Assembly: GCF_017640745.1 (NCBI RefSeq)
Contig: NZ_JAEPQA010000025.1
Coordinates: forward strand, 1-64,000
DNA from: Nisaea sp.
Lineage (GTDB): Bacteria; Pseudomonadota; Alphaproteobacteria; Thalassobaculales; Thalassobaculaceae
Direction of reading: 5' to 3'
Length of the DNA: 64,000 bases
Positions within the stretch are counted from its first letter, which is position 1. Each line of letters starts with the position of its first letter. Positions 19,555 to 27,912 of the stretch are shown one piece after another. The translations under genes were made by a program, and so were the position numbers. A model generated the notes under the pieces. That model worked only from the letters and a program-made list of their open reading frames with translations, had not been told where the DNA came from and ran no database searches.

Positions 19555-19835
19555 TATTCGGCCCGACATTCTTGTTGTGTTTGGGAAGCGACCCCGCCCC
19601 GCTCGGGGACCGGATCATAGCCACAGCCGCCCCAGGGATGACAACGGAGAATCCGCTTCAGGGTCAGCCAGGAACCGGCAAACGGCCCGTGGCGGCGGAT
19701 CGCGTCCAGCCCGTAGCGCGAACAGCTCGGCTCGAAACGGCAATTGGTGCCCAGCAAGGGAGAGATGAAAAGCCTGTAGACGTGGATCAGGCCGCTCAGC
19801 AGCCAGACGACAGGCGCTGTAACGACACGGGTCAC
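19554..19835 (-). CDS. yidD: Membrane protein insertion efficiency factor YidD
   Basis: 93 residues. YidD is a small amphipathic membrane-associated protein that improves YidC-dependent insertion. The family signature is intact: [20 protein letters not shown], then [12 protein letters not shown] and [15 protein letters not shown] with the conserved cysteines. The start overlaps rnpA by four bases (ATGA) and the stop overlaps the yidC start, so rnpA, yidD and yidC are translated as a chain. Confidence 0.95.
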   Translation of the reverse strand: MTRVVTAPVVWLLSGLIHVYRLFISPLLGTNCRFEPSCSRYGLDAIRRHGPFAGSWLTLKRILRCHPWGGCGYDPVPERGGVASQTQQECRAE

Positions 19836-20209
19836 GGCCGTGTCTCCTCCTTGAGGGCGCCCACCTTGGAGAGGGCGCGCTTCAGGTCAGCGACGAGACC
19901 GTCATACGATCTGCTGAGGGTGTTGGCGCGCGCGATCAGAACAAATTCATGTCCCGGTGCGGCCATCGTGTTCAAGGCATCATGAACCACGGCTCTCAGC
20001 CTTCGTCTTGCGCGGTTTCTCTCGACCGCACCGCCGACCTTTCGGCTGGCGGTATAGCCCACCCGGAGGAGGCCCTCTTGGCCGTGCTCGAGCGCACGGG
20101 CCTGAAGCACCAGTCCCTGGGTCACGGCCTTGCGCCCGGTCCGGGCAATGTTGAGGAATTCACTGCGCTTTTGCAGGCGCTCCAACGTACCGGAGGACGG
20201 GTTGCGCAT
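19832..20209 (-). CDS. rnpA: Ribonuclease P protein component
   Basis: 125 residues. Basic protein subunit of RNase P, which cleaves the 5' leader from pre-tRNA. The RNR signature is visible as [22 protein letters not shown] at about residues 53-74 (read in two halves), with the N-terminal [16 protein letters not shown] substrate-groove segment. It sits 54 bp downstream of rpmH and overlaps yidD by four bases. The RNA partner (rnpB) is not in this window. Confidence 0.94.
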   Translation of the reverse strand: MRNPSSGTLERLQKRSEFLNIARTGRKAVTQGLVLQARALEHGQEGLLRVGYTASRKVGGAVERNRARRRLRAVVHDALNTMAAPGHEFVLIARANTLSRSYDGLVADLKRALSKVGALKEETRP

Positions 20210-20263
20210 GGCAAGAACGCTTTCCGAATGCGTGCCGCCCGGCCGAAGCCGGGTTGCAGCATT

Positions 20264-20398
20264 TTAGGCGGACAGACGCTTGCGGCCCTTGGCGCGCCGG
20301 TTGCGAATGACATGACGGCCACCGACGGTCGCCATACGGGACCGGAAGCCATGACGGCGCTTGCGTACGAGGACGCTCGGCTGATAGGTGCGTTTCAC
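20264..20398 (-). CDS. rpmH: 50S ribosomal protein L34
   Basis: 44-residue, highly basic ribosomal protein. Translating the minus strand from GTG 20398 gives a protein that begins [18 protein letters not shown] and ends KGRKRLSA, the standard L34 sequence with the HGFRSRM core. The start is GTG, with GGAG eight bases upstream. It is the first gene of the rpmH-rnpA-yidD-yidC-engB-argB operon, which keeps ribosome, RNase P and membrane insertion genes together. Confidence 0.97.
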   Translation of the reverse strand: MKRTYQPSVLVRKRRHGFRSRMATVGGRHVIRNRRAKGRKRLSA

Positions 20399-20445
20399 GG
20401 GAATTCTCCGTCGACGTAAATATAGCAATCTCGCGAGTGCGGGGC

Positions 20446-20474
20446 TGTATATAGAACTGCCCTGCCCGAGTCAA
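20446..20474 (-). promoter_or_regulatory. Sigma70-type promoter of rpmH operon
   Basis: On the minus strand TTGACT (20474-20469) and TATACA (20451-20446) are separated by exactly 17 bases, a near-consensus housekeeping promoter. Transcription would start near 20439, giving a ~40-nt leader before the rpmH GTG. Confidence 0.75.
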
Positions 20475-20672
20475 CGCGGGCGCGCGTATTTGCACCGGAC
20501 GCGCCCGCCATCGCAACCTTTTTCGCCGCCGCCCTTTCGCGACCCGGCTCCAACGCTCCGCTTCCGCTCACGTCAAGGTGACTGGTTGTGCCTCGACCGT
20601 CGGGCGACATAGGTGTCTTGGATCAGGCGATACGGACTACGCTGTCATTCCCAGCTTCCGCGACGAGGGACG

Positions 20673-22142
20673 ATGCCGAAAGACATGAAGACAGACGCGC
20701 CTTCCCAGGGAACGGAAGAAAAACTCATCGAGACCGATATCTGCGTCATCGGCGGAGGCTCCGGCGGTCTGTCCGTCGCGGCCGGAGCGGTGCAGATGGG
20801 CGCGCGCGTCGTTCTCTTCGAACGCGGGCGCATGGGCGGCGATTGCCTGAATTACGGCTGCGTGCCGTCGAAGGCCCTTCTGGCGGCGGGACACGCCGCC
20901 GCCGCGGCGCGAGCTGCCGGCCGCTTCGGCGTCAATCTTCCCGAGCCGGAAATCGATTTCGCCCGGGTCCATGCCCACGTGCACGACGTCATCGCGGGCA
21001 TCGCGCCGCACGATTCCGTCGAGCGCTTCGAAAAGCTCGGCGTAAAGGTGATCGAGGCCGCCGCCAGGTTCGCCGACGGCCGCACCGTCACCGGCGGAGG
21101 CTACCGCGTGCGCGCCCGCCGCTTCGTCATCGCCACCGGCTCCTCCGCGGCGATCCCACCGGTCTTGGGTCTCGTGGAGACGCCTTACCTGACCAACGAA
21201 ACCATCTTCGACCTGACCGAACGCCCCGCGCACCTCCTCATCATCGGCGGCGGGCCGATCGGCTGCGAGCTGGCGGAGGCGCATCGCAATCTCGGCTCCG
21301 AGGTGACCGTGATCGAGGCGGCGACGCTGCTCGGAAACGAGGATCCGGAGGCGGCGGCCCTCATACGCGCGCATCTGCAGGAGATCGGCGTGACCCTGCT
21401 CGAAGGCGCGCTGGTCAAGGAAGCGTCGGGCAAGGACGGTGGCATCTCGCTCTCCATCGAGAGCGGCGGCGCTATCCGATATATCGAAGGGTCCCATCTT
21501 CTGGTCGCGGCTGGGCGCCGCGCCAATCTCGACGGTCTGGGACTCGAGGCCGCCGGCATCGAGACCACGCGCACCGGGATCAGGGTCGATGCCGGCCTGA
21601 AGACCAGCAACTGGCGGGTCTATGCCATCGGGGATGCCGCGGGCGGCCTGCAATTCACCCATGTCGCCGGCTACCATGCCAGCGTGGTGATCCGGAACGC
21701 GTTGTTCCGTCTGCCGTCGAAGGCCGACATGAGCGCCGTTCCGAGGGTCACCTACACAGACCCAGAACTGGCCCATGTCGGCCTGCTGGAAGCCGAGGCC
21801 CGCGACAGGCACGGAGAAAAGGTCCGGGTCCTGAAATGGACCTACCAGGAGAACGACCGCGCCCGGGCAGAGCGGGCGACCGAGGGTTTCATCAAGCTGA
21901 TCGTGCTGAAGAACGGCCGAGTGATCGGCGCGACCATTGTCGGCCGGAATGCCGGTGAACTGATCCAGTGCTGGGGGCTCGCGATCAGCCAGAAGATCAA
22001 GATCGGCGCCATCGCCTCTTCGATCGTCGCCTATCCGACCTTGGCGGAAGTCGGCAAGCGGGCCGCCGGATCCTTCTTCACGGAAACCCTGTTCAGCCCG
22101 CGGATGCGCAAAATCGTCCGCTTCCTCGCCTCCTTCGGCTAA
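20673..22142 (+). CDS. FAD-dependent pyridine nucleotide-disulphide oxidoreductase (mercuric-reductase-like)
   Basis: 489 residues. Flavoprotein of the dihydrolipoamide/glutathione/mercuric reductase class. FAD site CVIGGGSGGLSVAAGAV, redox-active disulphide GGDCLNYGCVPSKAL (Cys-x4-Cys), NAD(P) site LLIIGGGPIGCELAEAHR, second FAD site VYAIGDAAGG and a C-terminal dimerisation domain. The usual His-Glu dyad (HAHPTLSE) is replaced by IVAYPTLAEVG, so it is not a true lipoamide or glutathione reductase. No N-terminal metal-binding GMTCxxC domain and no C-terminal Cys pair are present, so mercuric reduction is unlikely. Start ATG 20673 has GAGGGA upstream. Substrate unknown. Confidence 0.88.
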   Translation: MPKDMKTDAPSQGTEEKLIETDICVIGGGSGGLSVAAGAVQMGARVVLFERGRMGGDCLNYGCVPSKALLAAGHAAAAARAAGRFGVNLPEPEIDFARVHAHVHDVIAGIAPHDSVERFEKLGVKVIEAAARFADGRTVTGGGYRVRARRFVIATGSSAAIPPVLGLVETPYLTNETIFDLTERPAHLLIIGGGPIGCELAEAHRNLGSEVTVIEAATLLGNEDPEAAALIRAHLQEIGVTLLEGALVKEASGKDGGISLSIESGGAIRYIEGSHLLVAAGRRANLDGLGLEAAGIETTRTGIRVDAGLKTSNWRVYAIGDAAGGLQFTHVAGYHASVVIRNALFRLPSKADMSAVPRVTYTDPELAHVGLLEAEARDRHGEKVRVLKWTYQENDRARAERATEGFIKLIVLKNGRVIGATIVGRNAGELIQCWGLAISQKIKIGAIASSIVAYPTLAEVGKRAAGSFFTETLFSPRMRKIVRFLASFG

Positions 22143-22178
22143 ACTCGGCCATCGGGTTCTGCCGACGGACGCATATGC

Positions 22179-23585
22179 ATGTTGAGTTTTGCGAACAGCC
22201 TTTCCTTCCGGCTGCTGCTCCTGACAGTCTTCTTCGTGATGGTGGCGGAAGTCCTGATCTATACGCCCTCCATCGCGCGCTACCGGCTGAGCTACCTGCA
22301 GGAGAAGCTCGCCGAAGGGCATCTCGCCGCCCTGTCGGTGAAGGCGGCGCCCGACGGGATGATCACGGAGATGCTGACGCGCCAGCTCCTCGATCATGTC
22401 GACGCCTACAGCGTCGTCGCCAACGACGAGTCGAACTTCATGCCGATGCTGCGCCGCCCGGAGGTGCCACAGGTCGATATCGCCGTCGATCTCAGGGAGA
22501 TCGGCGTCGTCGAACTCATCCTGAACGCCTTTTCCACCCTCGCCCAGACCCGGGACCGGGTGATCCGGCTGCACGGCCAGTCGCCGCGGGATCCGGATAT
22601 CTTCGTCACCATGATCATCGACGAGGCGCCGATGCGGATGGAGATGCTCGATTTCTCCTGGCGCATCCTGACGCTCTCCGTGGTGATCTCGCTCTTCACC
22701 GCGGCTCTGGTCTTCCTCTCGCTGCGCTGGATGATGGTGCTGCCGATGCAACGCATCACCACCAGCATGATCGCCTTCCGGCAACGGCCGGAAGATCCGA
22801 CATCCGATCTTCCCCCGACCTCCCGGCGGGACGAGATCGGCATCGCGATCCGCGAGCTTGCGGGGATGAAACAGGGTGTCCGCCGGGCCCTGCGCCAGAA
22901 GACCCGGCTCGCCACACTCGGCATGGCGGTCAACAAGATCAACCACGACCTGCGCAACATGCTGGCCACGGCGACCCTGGTCTCGGACCGTTTCGCGGAG
23001 AGCTCCGATCCGTTCGTGCGCAAAGCGGTCCCGCCCTTCCTGCGGACCATCGACCGGGCGGTGAAGCTCTGCTCCGATACCCTGAACTTCACGCAGGAAT
23101 CGGTACCGCTGATGACCGAGCGCGTGACTTTGAAGGATCTGCTGGACGGAATTCTGCCGGAACTGAGGACGGCTCTCGACGAGGAAGAGCTTGTCATCGA
23201 GGTCGGCGAAGTGCCCGATTCCCTCCTCACGATCGACCAGGACCAGATCTACCGCATCTTCGCCAATCTGGCCTCGAACGCCGCTCGCGCCGGCGCGACA
23301 GTGTTCCAGATCGGGTTCGAGCAAAATGACAACACGCTGACGATCCGCTTCCGGGACAATGGCCCGGGCATTCCAGACCCGATACGCGAAAAACTGTTTC
23401 TTCCCTTCCAGCTTTCCGGGCACAGCGGCGGATCAGGCCTCGGCCTCGCGATCGCCCGCGACATCGCGCTAGCCCACGGCGGCGCTCTGTTTCTCCAGAA
23501 AACCGGGGGATCCGGGAGCGTCTTTCATCTCGAATTGCCCTGCCCCGTGACGGAGCGCACGCGCTCACAGACCCGCGCGGCCTGA
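22179..23585 (+). CDS. Sensor histidine kinase (orphan)
   Basis: 468-residue membrane kinase. TM1 (~8-28), a periplasmic sensor of about 130 residues, TM2 (~165-187), a HAMP-like linker, a dimerisation helix pair with the phospho-accepting histidine in NKINHDLRNML at about residue 256, and a HATPase_c domain with N box NLASNAARAG, G1 DNGPGIPD and G2 GGSGLGLAIARD. No response-regulator gene is adjacent, so its partner is elsewhere, possibly the single-domain regulator at 27393. It starts 36 bp after the disulphide reductase and may share its transcript. Confidence 0.9.
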   Translation: MLSFANSLSFRLLLLTVFFVMVAEVLIYTPSIARYRLSYLQEKLAEGHLAALSVKAAPDGMITEMLTRQLLDHVDAYSVVANDESNFMPMLRRPEVPQVDIAVDLREIGVVELILNAFSTLAQTRDRVIRLHGQSPRDPDIFVTMIIDEAPMRMEMLDFSWRILTLSVVISLFTAALVFLSLRWMMVLPMQRITTSMIAFRQRPEDPTSDLPPTSRRDEIGIAIRELAGMKQGVRRALRQKTRLATLGMAVNKINHDLRNMLATATLVSDRFAESSDPFVRKAVPPFLRTIDRAVKLCSDTLNFTQESVPLMTERVTLKDLLDGILPELRTALDEEELVIEVGEVPDSLLTIDQDQIYRIFANLASNAARAGATVFQIGFEQNDNTLTIRFRDNGPGIPDPIREKLFLPFQLSGHSGGSGLGLAIARDIALAHGGALFLQKTGGSGSVFHLELPCPVTERTRSQTRAA

Positions 23586-23699
23586 CAGCGTGACGAGAGT
23601 CGCTTCCACCGGCGTGCATGACACGTTACTCTGCCACTTAAACGAGGCCGAGCAGGCTAAGAGCGAAACAGGTTCAACAGCCCCGGGCTGGAGCACCCC

Positions 23700-24428
23700 A
23701 TGGCAAACGTGTCGGGAGAGATGAAAGCAGCGGCGGCCTCACCATCGCCTTGCGACGACTGCGATATCCGCGATCTTGCGATCTGCGGGACGTTGCGCTT
23801 GGACGAAGTCCGGCGATTGAACAGCATCATGACGTCGATAAATTTCGCGGCCGGCGATCCGGTCGTGGACGAGGGCGAGCCTGCGGATTTCGTCTATACC
23901 CTGACCGCCGGAGCAGTACGGCTTTACAAGCTCCTCGCGGACGGCCGCAGATCCGTCACCGGTTTTCTGTTTCCAGGCGATTTCCTAGGCGTCTCGATTC
24001 GAGGCAATTATGGCGCCAGCGCGGAGAGCATCACGCCGGTGACGATGTGCCGCTTCCAGCGCACGGAACTCGAGCGTCTCATGGAAGAGATTCCGACGCT
24101 GGAGCGCCGAATGTTCGCGCGGGCGACCGAAGAACTTTATCTGATGCAGGAACAGATCGTTCTGCTTGGCCGCAAGTCAGCCGCCGAGAGAGTGGCGTCG
24201 TTCCTGCGCGGCCTTGCCGAGCGGCAGGAGAAGCGGCACCTCCCGGCAAACCCGGTGATCGTGCCGATGACGCGCACCGACATTGCCGATTATCTTGGTC
24301 TGACCACGGAGACGGTTAGCCGGACGATCACCCAGTTCAAGAGCAAGGGCCTGATCTCGGTGGAAAGCGCGTCGCGAATCAGGATCGTCGACAACGACCA
24401 GCTCGACGATCTGGCGGAAGCGGTCTAG
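23700..24428 (+). CDS. Crp/Fnr-family oxygen-responsive regulator (FnrL/FnrN type)
   Basis: 242 residues. Transcription factor with an N-terminal cysteine motif C18-x2-C21-x7-C29 and a fourth cysteine C117, the arrangement that binds an oxygen-labile [4Fe-4S] cluster in alphaproteobacterial FnrL/FnrN proteins. A cyclic-nucleotide-binding-like beta roll (~35-145), dimerisation helix, and C-terminal HTH (TRTDIADYLGLTTETVSRT) follow. The recognition helix ETVSRT predicts binding to TTGAT-N4-ATCAA. It should act as an anaerobic or microaerobic switch. The start ATG 23700 has GGAG upstream; no FNR box is seen in its own promoter region. Confidence 0.92.
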   Translation: MANVSGEMKAAAASPSPCDDCDIRDLAICGTLRLDEVRRLNSIMTSINFAAGDPVVDEGEPADFVYTLTAGAVRLYKLLADGRRSVTGFLFPGDFLGVSIRGNYGASAESITPVTMCRFQRTELERLMEEIPTLERRMFARATEELYLMQEQIVLLGRKSAAERVASFLRGLAERQEKRHLPANPVIVPMTRTDIADYLGLTTETVSRTITQFKSKGLISVESASRIRIVDNDQLDDLAEAV

Positions 24429-24437
24429 GCCCGGCTG

Positions 24438-24935
24438 TCAGCGCCGGAGCGAGGAAATCGGCTCGACCGGGCGCGGTTCCAGATCCCAGGGGAAATGAAT
24501 CCAGGTGTCCTGGCTGACCTCGGTCACGAAGGTATCCACCAGCGGGCGGCCCGCCGGCTTGGCATAGACCGTCGCGAAATGCGCCTTGGGCAGCATCGCG
24601 CGCACCGCTTTCGCGGTTTCGCCGGTATCGACCAGATCGTCGACGATCAGCCAGCCGGTGCCGTCGCCGGCGATCTCGCAGTTCTTCATGACCTTGATCT
24701 TGCCGCGCTCCTTGTCGTCGCCGCCGACGCCGTAGGAGGCCACACTCACCGTGTCGATGATGCGGATGTTCAGTTCGCGGGCGACAACCGCCGCCGGAAC
24801 CAGCCCGCCGCGCGTGATCGCGACGATTCCCTCGAACGGACCGACCTCGGTCAGGCGCCAGGCCAGCGCCTTGGCAGTGCGGTGAAGCTCTTCCCAGCTG
24901 ACGGGAAAGGACTTGTTGAAACTGTCACTCGACAT
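24438..24935 (-). CDS. gpt: Xanthine phosphoribosyltransferase
   Basis: 165 residues. Purine-salvage enzyme that makes XMP (and GMP) from xanthine or guanine and PRPP. The PRPP loop is [20 protein letters not shown] at about residues 95-114, and the N-terminal [17 protein letters not shown] plus [15 protein letters not shown] are characteristic of the Gpt/XGPRT branch rather than hypoxanthine enzymes. The C-terminal WIHFPWD is also typical. It converges with the FNR-type gene (9-bp gap) and appears monocistronic. Confidence 0.93.
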   Translation of the reverse strand: MSSDSFNKSFPVSWEELHRTAKALAWRLTEVGPFEGIVAITRGGLVPAAVVARELNIRIIDTVSVASYGVGGDDKERGKIKVMKNCEIAGDGTGWLIVDDLVDTGETAKAVRAMLPKAHFATVYAKPAGRPLVDTFVTEVSQDTWIHFPWDLEPRPVEPISSLRR

Positions 24936-25044
24936 GGCTGGCTTCCATCGCGGTCACTTGACGATCCGGCGACATAGCGCGCCTCTCCGGTTTCCGCAAC
25001 GCCCAATAGGGTTTCTGTGACAGCGCCTGCCTGAAATCAGCAGG

Positions 25045-25461
25045 CTAGACCGCCTTGTCGGCGGCGCGGATCATCTGGACGCCCGCGATGCGCCAGGAGC
25101 CATCCACCTGCAGCTCCATCTCGTAGGCGGCGAGATAGGCCAGCCCGTCCGGGCCGATGAAGAAGACGATCTGCACCGGACGCTGTCCCGAAAGATCCAG
25201 TTCGCGGAAGCTCACCTGCTGCGGGCGGTAGACGGTACGGTAGCCACCAAGAACCATGTCCCGGAAACGCTCGGGCGTCCCGAAGAGCTGCCGCAGGACG
25301 GGGCTCGCATAGGTGAAGGCCTCCTGCCAGTCGTCGCGCTGGAAGGCATCCAGCTGCCGGCTGATTGTGGAGCGTATCTCGGCTTCCTGCGCCGCGGCCG
25401 GAAAAGCGGCAAGGAGAAGTCCGAACAGCACGAGGAACCGAGCCAAAATCGAGCGCATCAT
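25045..25461 (-). CDS. DUF4864 domain-containing exported protein
   Basis: 138 residues with a Sec signal peptide ending at AFPAAAQ near residue 24. The mature part matches the DUF4864 pattern: IRSTISRQLDAFQRDDWQEAF, then FGTPERFRDMVLGGY, and a C-terminal beta sheet (VQIVFFIGPDGLAYLAAYEM, GSWRIAGVQM), resembling a small NTF2/SnoaL-like cone fold. These proteins are periplasmic and uncharacterised. The start is supported by GGAAGGGAG. No catalytic residues can be named. Confidence 0.82.
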   Translation of the reverse strand: MMRSILARFLVLFGLLLAAFPAAAQEAEIRSTISRQLDAFQRDDWQEAFTYASPVLRQLFGTPERFRDMVLGGYRTVYRPQQVSFRELDLSGQRPVQIVFFIGPDGLAYLAAYEMELQVDGSWRIAGVQMIRAADKAV

Positions 25462-25554
25462 CCCGCTCCCTTCCGTCAGTGTCTGACTATCCTACGACCG
25501 ACGGTTCAGGGTGGATGAGTCCTGCGGCCGAGGCCGTGACAAATCCCACGCATG

Positions 25555-25584
25555 AAAAAGGCGCCGTCTCACCGACGGCGCCTT
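25555..25584 (-). terminator. Rho-independent terminator of the lipoprotein gene
   Basis: An 11-bp perfect stem (25558-25568 with 25574-25584, AAGGCGCCGTC and its complement) with a 5-nt loop is followed on the minus strand by TTTTT (25559-25555). It lies 24 bases after the stop of the lipoprotein gene. Confidence 0.9.
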
Positions 25585-25607
25585 GATCCGTAAATCTATC
25601 GCTTCCG

Positions 25608-26792
25608 TCAGCGGACGAAGAGACGAACCTCGTTGCTGGAGGCGTCAGCAGCCGTGACCGCGGAAAGCGCGACGCGGCTCGGCGGCAGCCCCATGTCGGT
25701 CAGCGCGCGGAGCACGTCCTGCGCATTCTTCCGGGCCTTGCTGGTATCGAGCGCGACCTGCGCCGAGGATCCGGCCGACGGCGTGACCGCGACGAGATCG
25801 AAGGACGCATCCGGACGGCGCTCGAGCGCGCGGCTGACCGCGGTGTAGAGCGCCTGCTGGTAATTCACGTTGTTGCGGTCGAAGCGGATGACCACCAGCG
25901 GACGACGGGAACCCGGCGCCGCACTCAGGCCGCGTCCCTGCAGGGACGGGGTCGCGGTCACTTCCGCACCGCCCATGCCGTAGGTCCGCGCGGCGAGGCT
26001 GGTGCCGAAGAACTCACCGTTCTTGATCGCCAGAGCGAGCGTGTTCAGATCGTTGCGCTCGGTCGCGACATAACGGCTCTGACGGCGGATATCGTCGCTG
26101 AGCTCGGTCAGCAGGCGGTCGACCAGCACGACGGTGCGGTTGACGTCGTCTTCCAGCACTTCGAGTTGGCGGTGATCCTCATCCACGGCGCCCGACAGAC
26201 CGAAGGCGGCCCGGGTGGCGTCGAGCAGATAGGTCGAAAGGGCGGCGTCGGCAGCGACCCGGTTCGACAGGTCGTTCATGTCGCCGATATCGGCATTGAC
26301 CTGCTCCAGAAGCCCCTGGGACTGGTTCCATGCGGCGACCAGCATCGGGTTGCCGGGCGTGGTGCCGACCTGAAGGCGTGAGCGGATGCCGGCGACCGAC
26401 TGGTGGTAGGTCTGGGCGTTGCCGATTGTGCGCTGGCGGATGGTCTGCAGGTCCCCGTTGTGGGAGCGAATCGACTCCTGCAGACGCCGGAGATCGTCCC
26501 GCAGCTGCACCACCTTGTTGCCCACGAACGTTCCCGTCGCGGCGCCCGGACGGGGCGGCTGCACCTCGAAATTCGTGGTGTTGAGCGCAGGCGGCTGCCC
26601 GCTGGCGATGATCGGCTGGCCGGACGCCTCTCCCGCCGAAGGCGCAATTGCGACCTGCGTCGGTGTCTGATTCGCCGCGGCAGGATCTTCACCTGAAAGG
26701 CTAGGCCACAAAGCGTCGGATGAGAAAGAACAGCCCCCGAGAAGGAGAACCGTTGCGCCCAGGACAACGAGCGACGAGCGATTAAGAACCAT
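25608..26792 (-). CDS. Lipoprotein with coiled-coil and OmpA-like C-terminal region
   Basis: 394 residues. N-terminal lipoprotein signal with lipobox LLGGCS (Cys21). Then a low-complexity P/A/G/Q-rich linker (~25-85), a long helical region (~90-260, RDDLRRLQESIRSHNGDLQT onward, probable coiled coil), and a C-terminal alpha/beta region (~300-394) with VVIRFDRNNVNYQQALYTAV and KARKNAQDVLRALTDMGLP. That last part has the rhythm of an OmpA/MotB peptidoglycan-binding domain, but the usual Asn-x2-Leu-Ser-x2-Arg-Ala motif is only approximate. A cell-envelope tether is likely. It has its own terminator. Confidence 0.75.
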   Translation of the reverse strand: MVLNRSSLVVLGATVLLLGGCSFSSDALWPSLSGEDPAAANQTPTQVAIAPSAGEASGQPIIASGQPPALNTTNFEVQPPRPGAATGTFVGNKVVQLRDDLRRLQESIRSHNGDLQTIRQRTIGNAQTYHQSVAGIRSRLQVGTTPGNPMLVAAWNQSQGLLEQVNADIGDMNDLSNRVAADAALSTYLLDATRAAFGLSGAVDEDHRQLEVLEDDVNRTVVLVDRLLTELSDDIRRQSRYVATERNDLNTLALAIKNGEFFGTSLAARTYGMGGAEVTATPSLQGRGLSAAPGSRRPLVVIRFDRNNVNYQQALYTAVSRALERRPDASFDLVAVTPSAGSSAQVALDTSKARKNAQDVLRALTDMGLPPSRVALSAVTAADASSNEVRLFVR

Positions 26793-27105
26793 AGGACGCT
26801 GTCACCTTGTAAATAGGTGTTATGTTTGCCGCGGTTTCAGGTAGATCCGTTCGACCGACCAATGCCGACCCCCCTAGCAATTTGCCCCGGCTGTCCCGCC
26901 CCAAGGACAGAACGCCTCTCTTCCTTCAATCTCGATTGTACGAGGTCTTGAAGAAAGAAAGAAGCTTGCCGACGCAGTCCCCCACTGATGGTAGCCGCAA
27001 GCCGCGAAATTCGTAGGGATAGTAACGAAAGCCAATCGGGCCTACAAGTTGTTTTGCCAAACGATTCCGTAAGATACGCGGCGAAAGATTCCCTCATATA
27101 AGCGC
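26793..27105. other. Intergenic region between lipoprotein and tRNA-Arg
   Basis: No gene is supported. The first ~30 bases are the minus-strand leader and promoter region of the lipoprotein gene. The rest shows no stem-loop or ORF of note until the tRNA promoter. Confidence 0.4.
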
Positions 27106-27134
27106 TTGCGTTTCGAAATCGCCTTGAGTATGTT
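27106..27134 (+). promoter_or_regulatory. Promoter of tRNA-Arg
   Basis: TTGCGT (27106-27111) and TATGTT (27129-27134) with a 17-base spacer. Predicted transcription start is about 27140, roughly 30 nt before the mature tRNA. Confidence 0.6.
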
Positions 27135-27168
27135 CCGGCCTCCTTCGGGGGCGCCACGCCTCCAGGGG

Positions 27169-27245
27169 GCGCCCGTAGCTCAACTGGATAGAGCACCTGA
27201 CTACGGATCAGGAGGTTGGGAGTTCGAATCTTCCCGGGCGCGCCA
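27169..27245 (+). tRNA. tRNA-Arg (anticodon ACG)
   Basis: 77-nt cloverleaf. The acceptor stem GCGCCCG pairs with CGGGCGC, discriminator G and encoded CCA (27243-27245). The anticodon arm is CCTGA-CTACGGA-TCAGG, so the anticodon is ACG (position 34 would become inosine and read CGU/CGC/CGA). The T arm carries GTTCGAATC. The site is isolated, with no integrase or att-like duplication nearby. Confidence 0.97.
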
Positions 27246-27392
27246 TTCATCCCAAAAAAGATTTTTCCCGATATTACATTTGCCGCAGCGCATCGCCTCG
27301 GCGGACCCTGTCCTGTCATTGAAATCCGCAAACTGGTTATTAACGTTTGTTGGTTAATGTGTCTCCTCAAACGGACTATTGGACAGGAGTTC

Positions 27393-27902
27393 ATGGATCC
27401 ATTTCCTGCGGACAGTGTGCGCGATCTCCGGGTCATGGTTGTGGAAGACGACATGGCAACCCGGCTGCTTACGCGTACCTTTCTCGAGCACCTGGGTTTT
27501 TCAGACGTCGTCGACCGGGAAAATGGCGAGCACGCGCTGAAAGACGTTCTGCGGCGGCATTTCGACCTGATCGTTTCGGATCTCGAAATGACGCCGATGA
27601 GCGGCTGGGACCTGCTGCTCCGGATCCGCCGCGACAAGAACGTCACCAATCCCTACGTGCCGATCATCCTGATCACGAGTCACTCCGACCGCGACTCCGT
27701 CCTGCGCGCACGCGATTCCGGAGCCAGCGCTTTCGTCGCGAAACCGGTGAATTACGAGAACCTGAAGAAGACAATCGCTGCCGTTCTCGCCGACAGTCGC
27801 CCGTTTGTACAGAACGATACCTATTCCGGCCCCGACCGCAGGCGCAGGGACAAACTGCCGAAGGACGGAAAATACCAGCGCGAATCCGACTACAAGTGGT
27901 GA
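27393..27902 (+). CDS. Single-domain response regulator (CheY-like) with basic tail
   Basis: 169 residues: one receiver domain (~12-130) and a short basic tail. The acidic pocket is VVEDD (E18, D19), the phospho-acceptor is D63 in LIVSDLEMTPMSGWDLL, the switch Thr/Ser is in ILITSHSD, and the conserved lysine is in FVAKPVN. The tail has GPDRRRRDKLPKD, a motif often seen at the ends of alphaproteobacterial receiver proteins. There is no DNA-binding or enzymatic output domain, so it acts through protein contacts. Start ATG 27393 has AGGAG six bases upstream; the longer frame would run through the tRNA. Confidence 0.9.
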   Translation: MDPFPADSVRDLRVMVVEDDMATRLLTRTFLEHLGFSDVVDRENGEHALKDVLRRHFDLIVSDLEMTPMSGWDLLLRIRRDKNVTNPYVPIILITSHSDRDSVLRARDSGASAFVAKPVNYENLKKTIAAVLADSRPFVQNDTYSGPDRRRRDKLPKDGKYQRESDYKW

Positions 27903-27912
27903 GCGCCGGCGC

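Noticed and set aside
20673-22142. Mercuric reductase (merA) identity
   Set aside because: Lacks the N-terminal metal-binding domain and the C-terminal cysteine pair, and no other mer gene is nearby; only the general flavoprotein family is supported.
20637-23423. Open frame of 928 codons on the minus strand
   Set aside because: Spans two clearly real plus-strand genes (disulphide reductase and histidine kinase); no conserved motif in the translated shadow.
27169-27245. tRNA-Arg as an integration site of a mobile element
   Set aside because: No integrase gene, no repeated tRNA 3' end downstream and no abnormal composition beside it.
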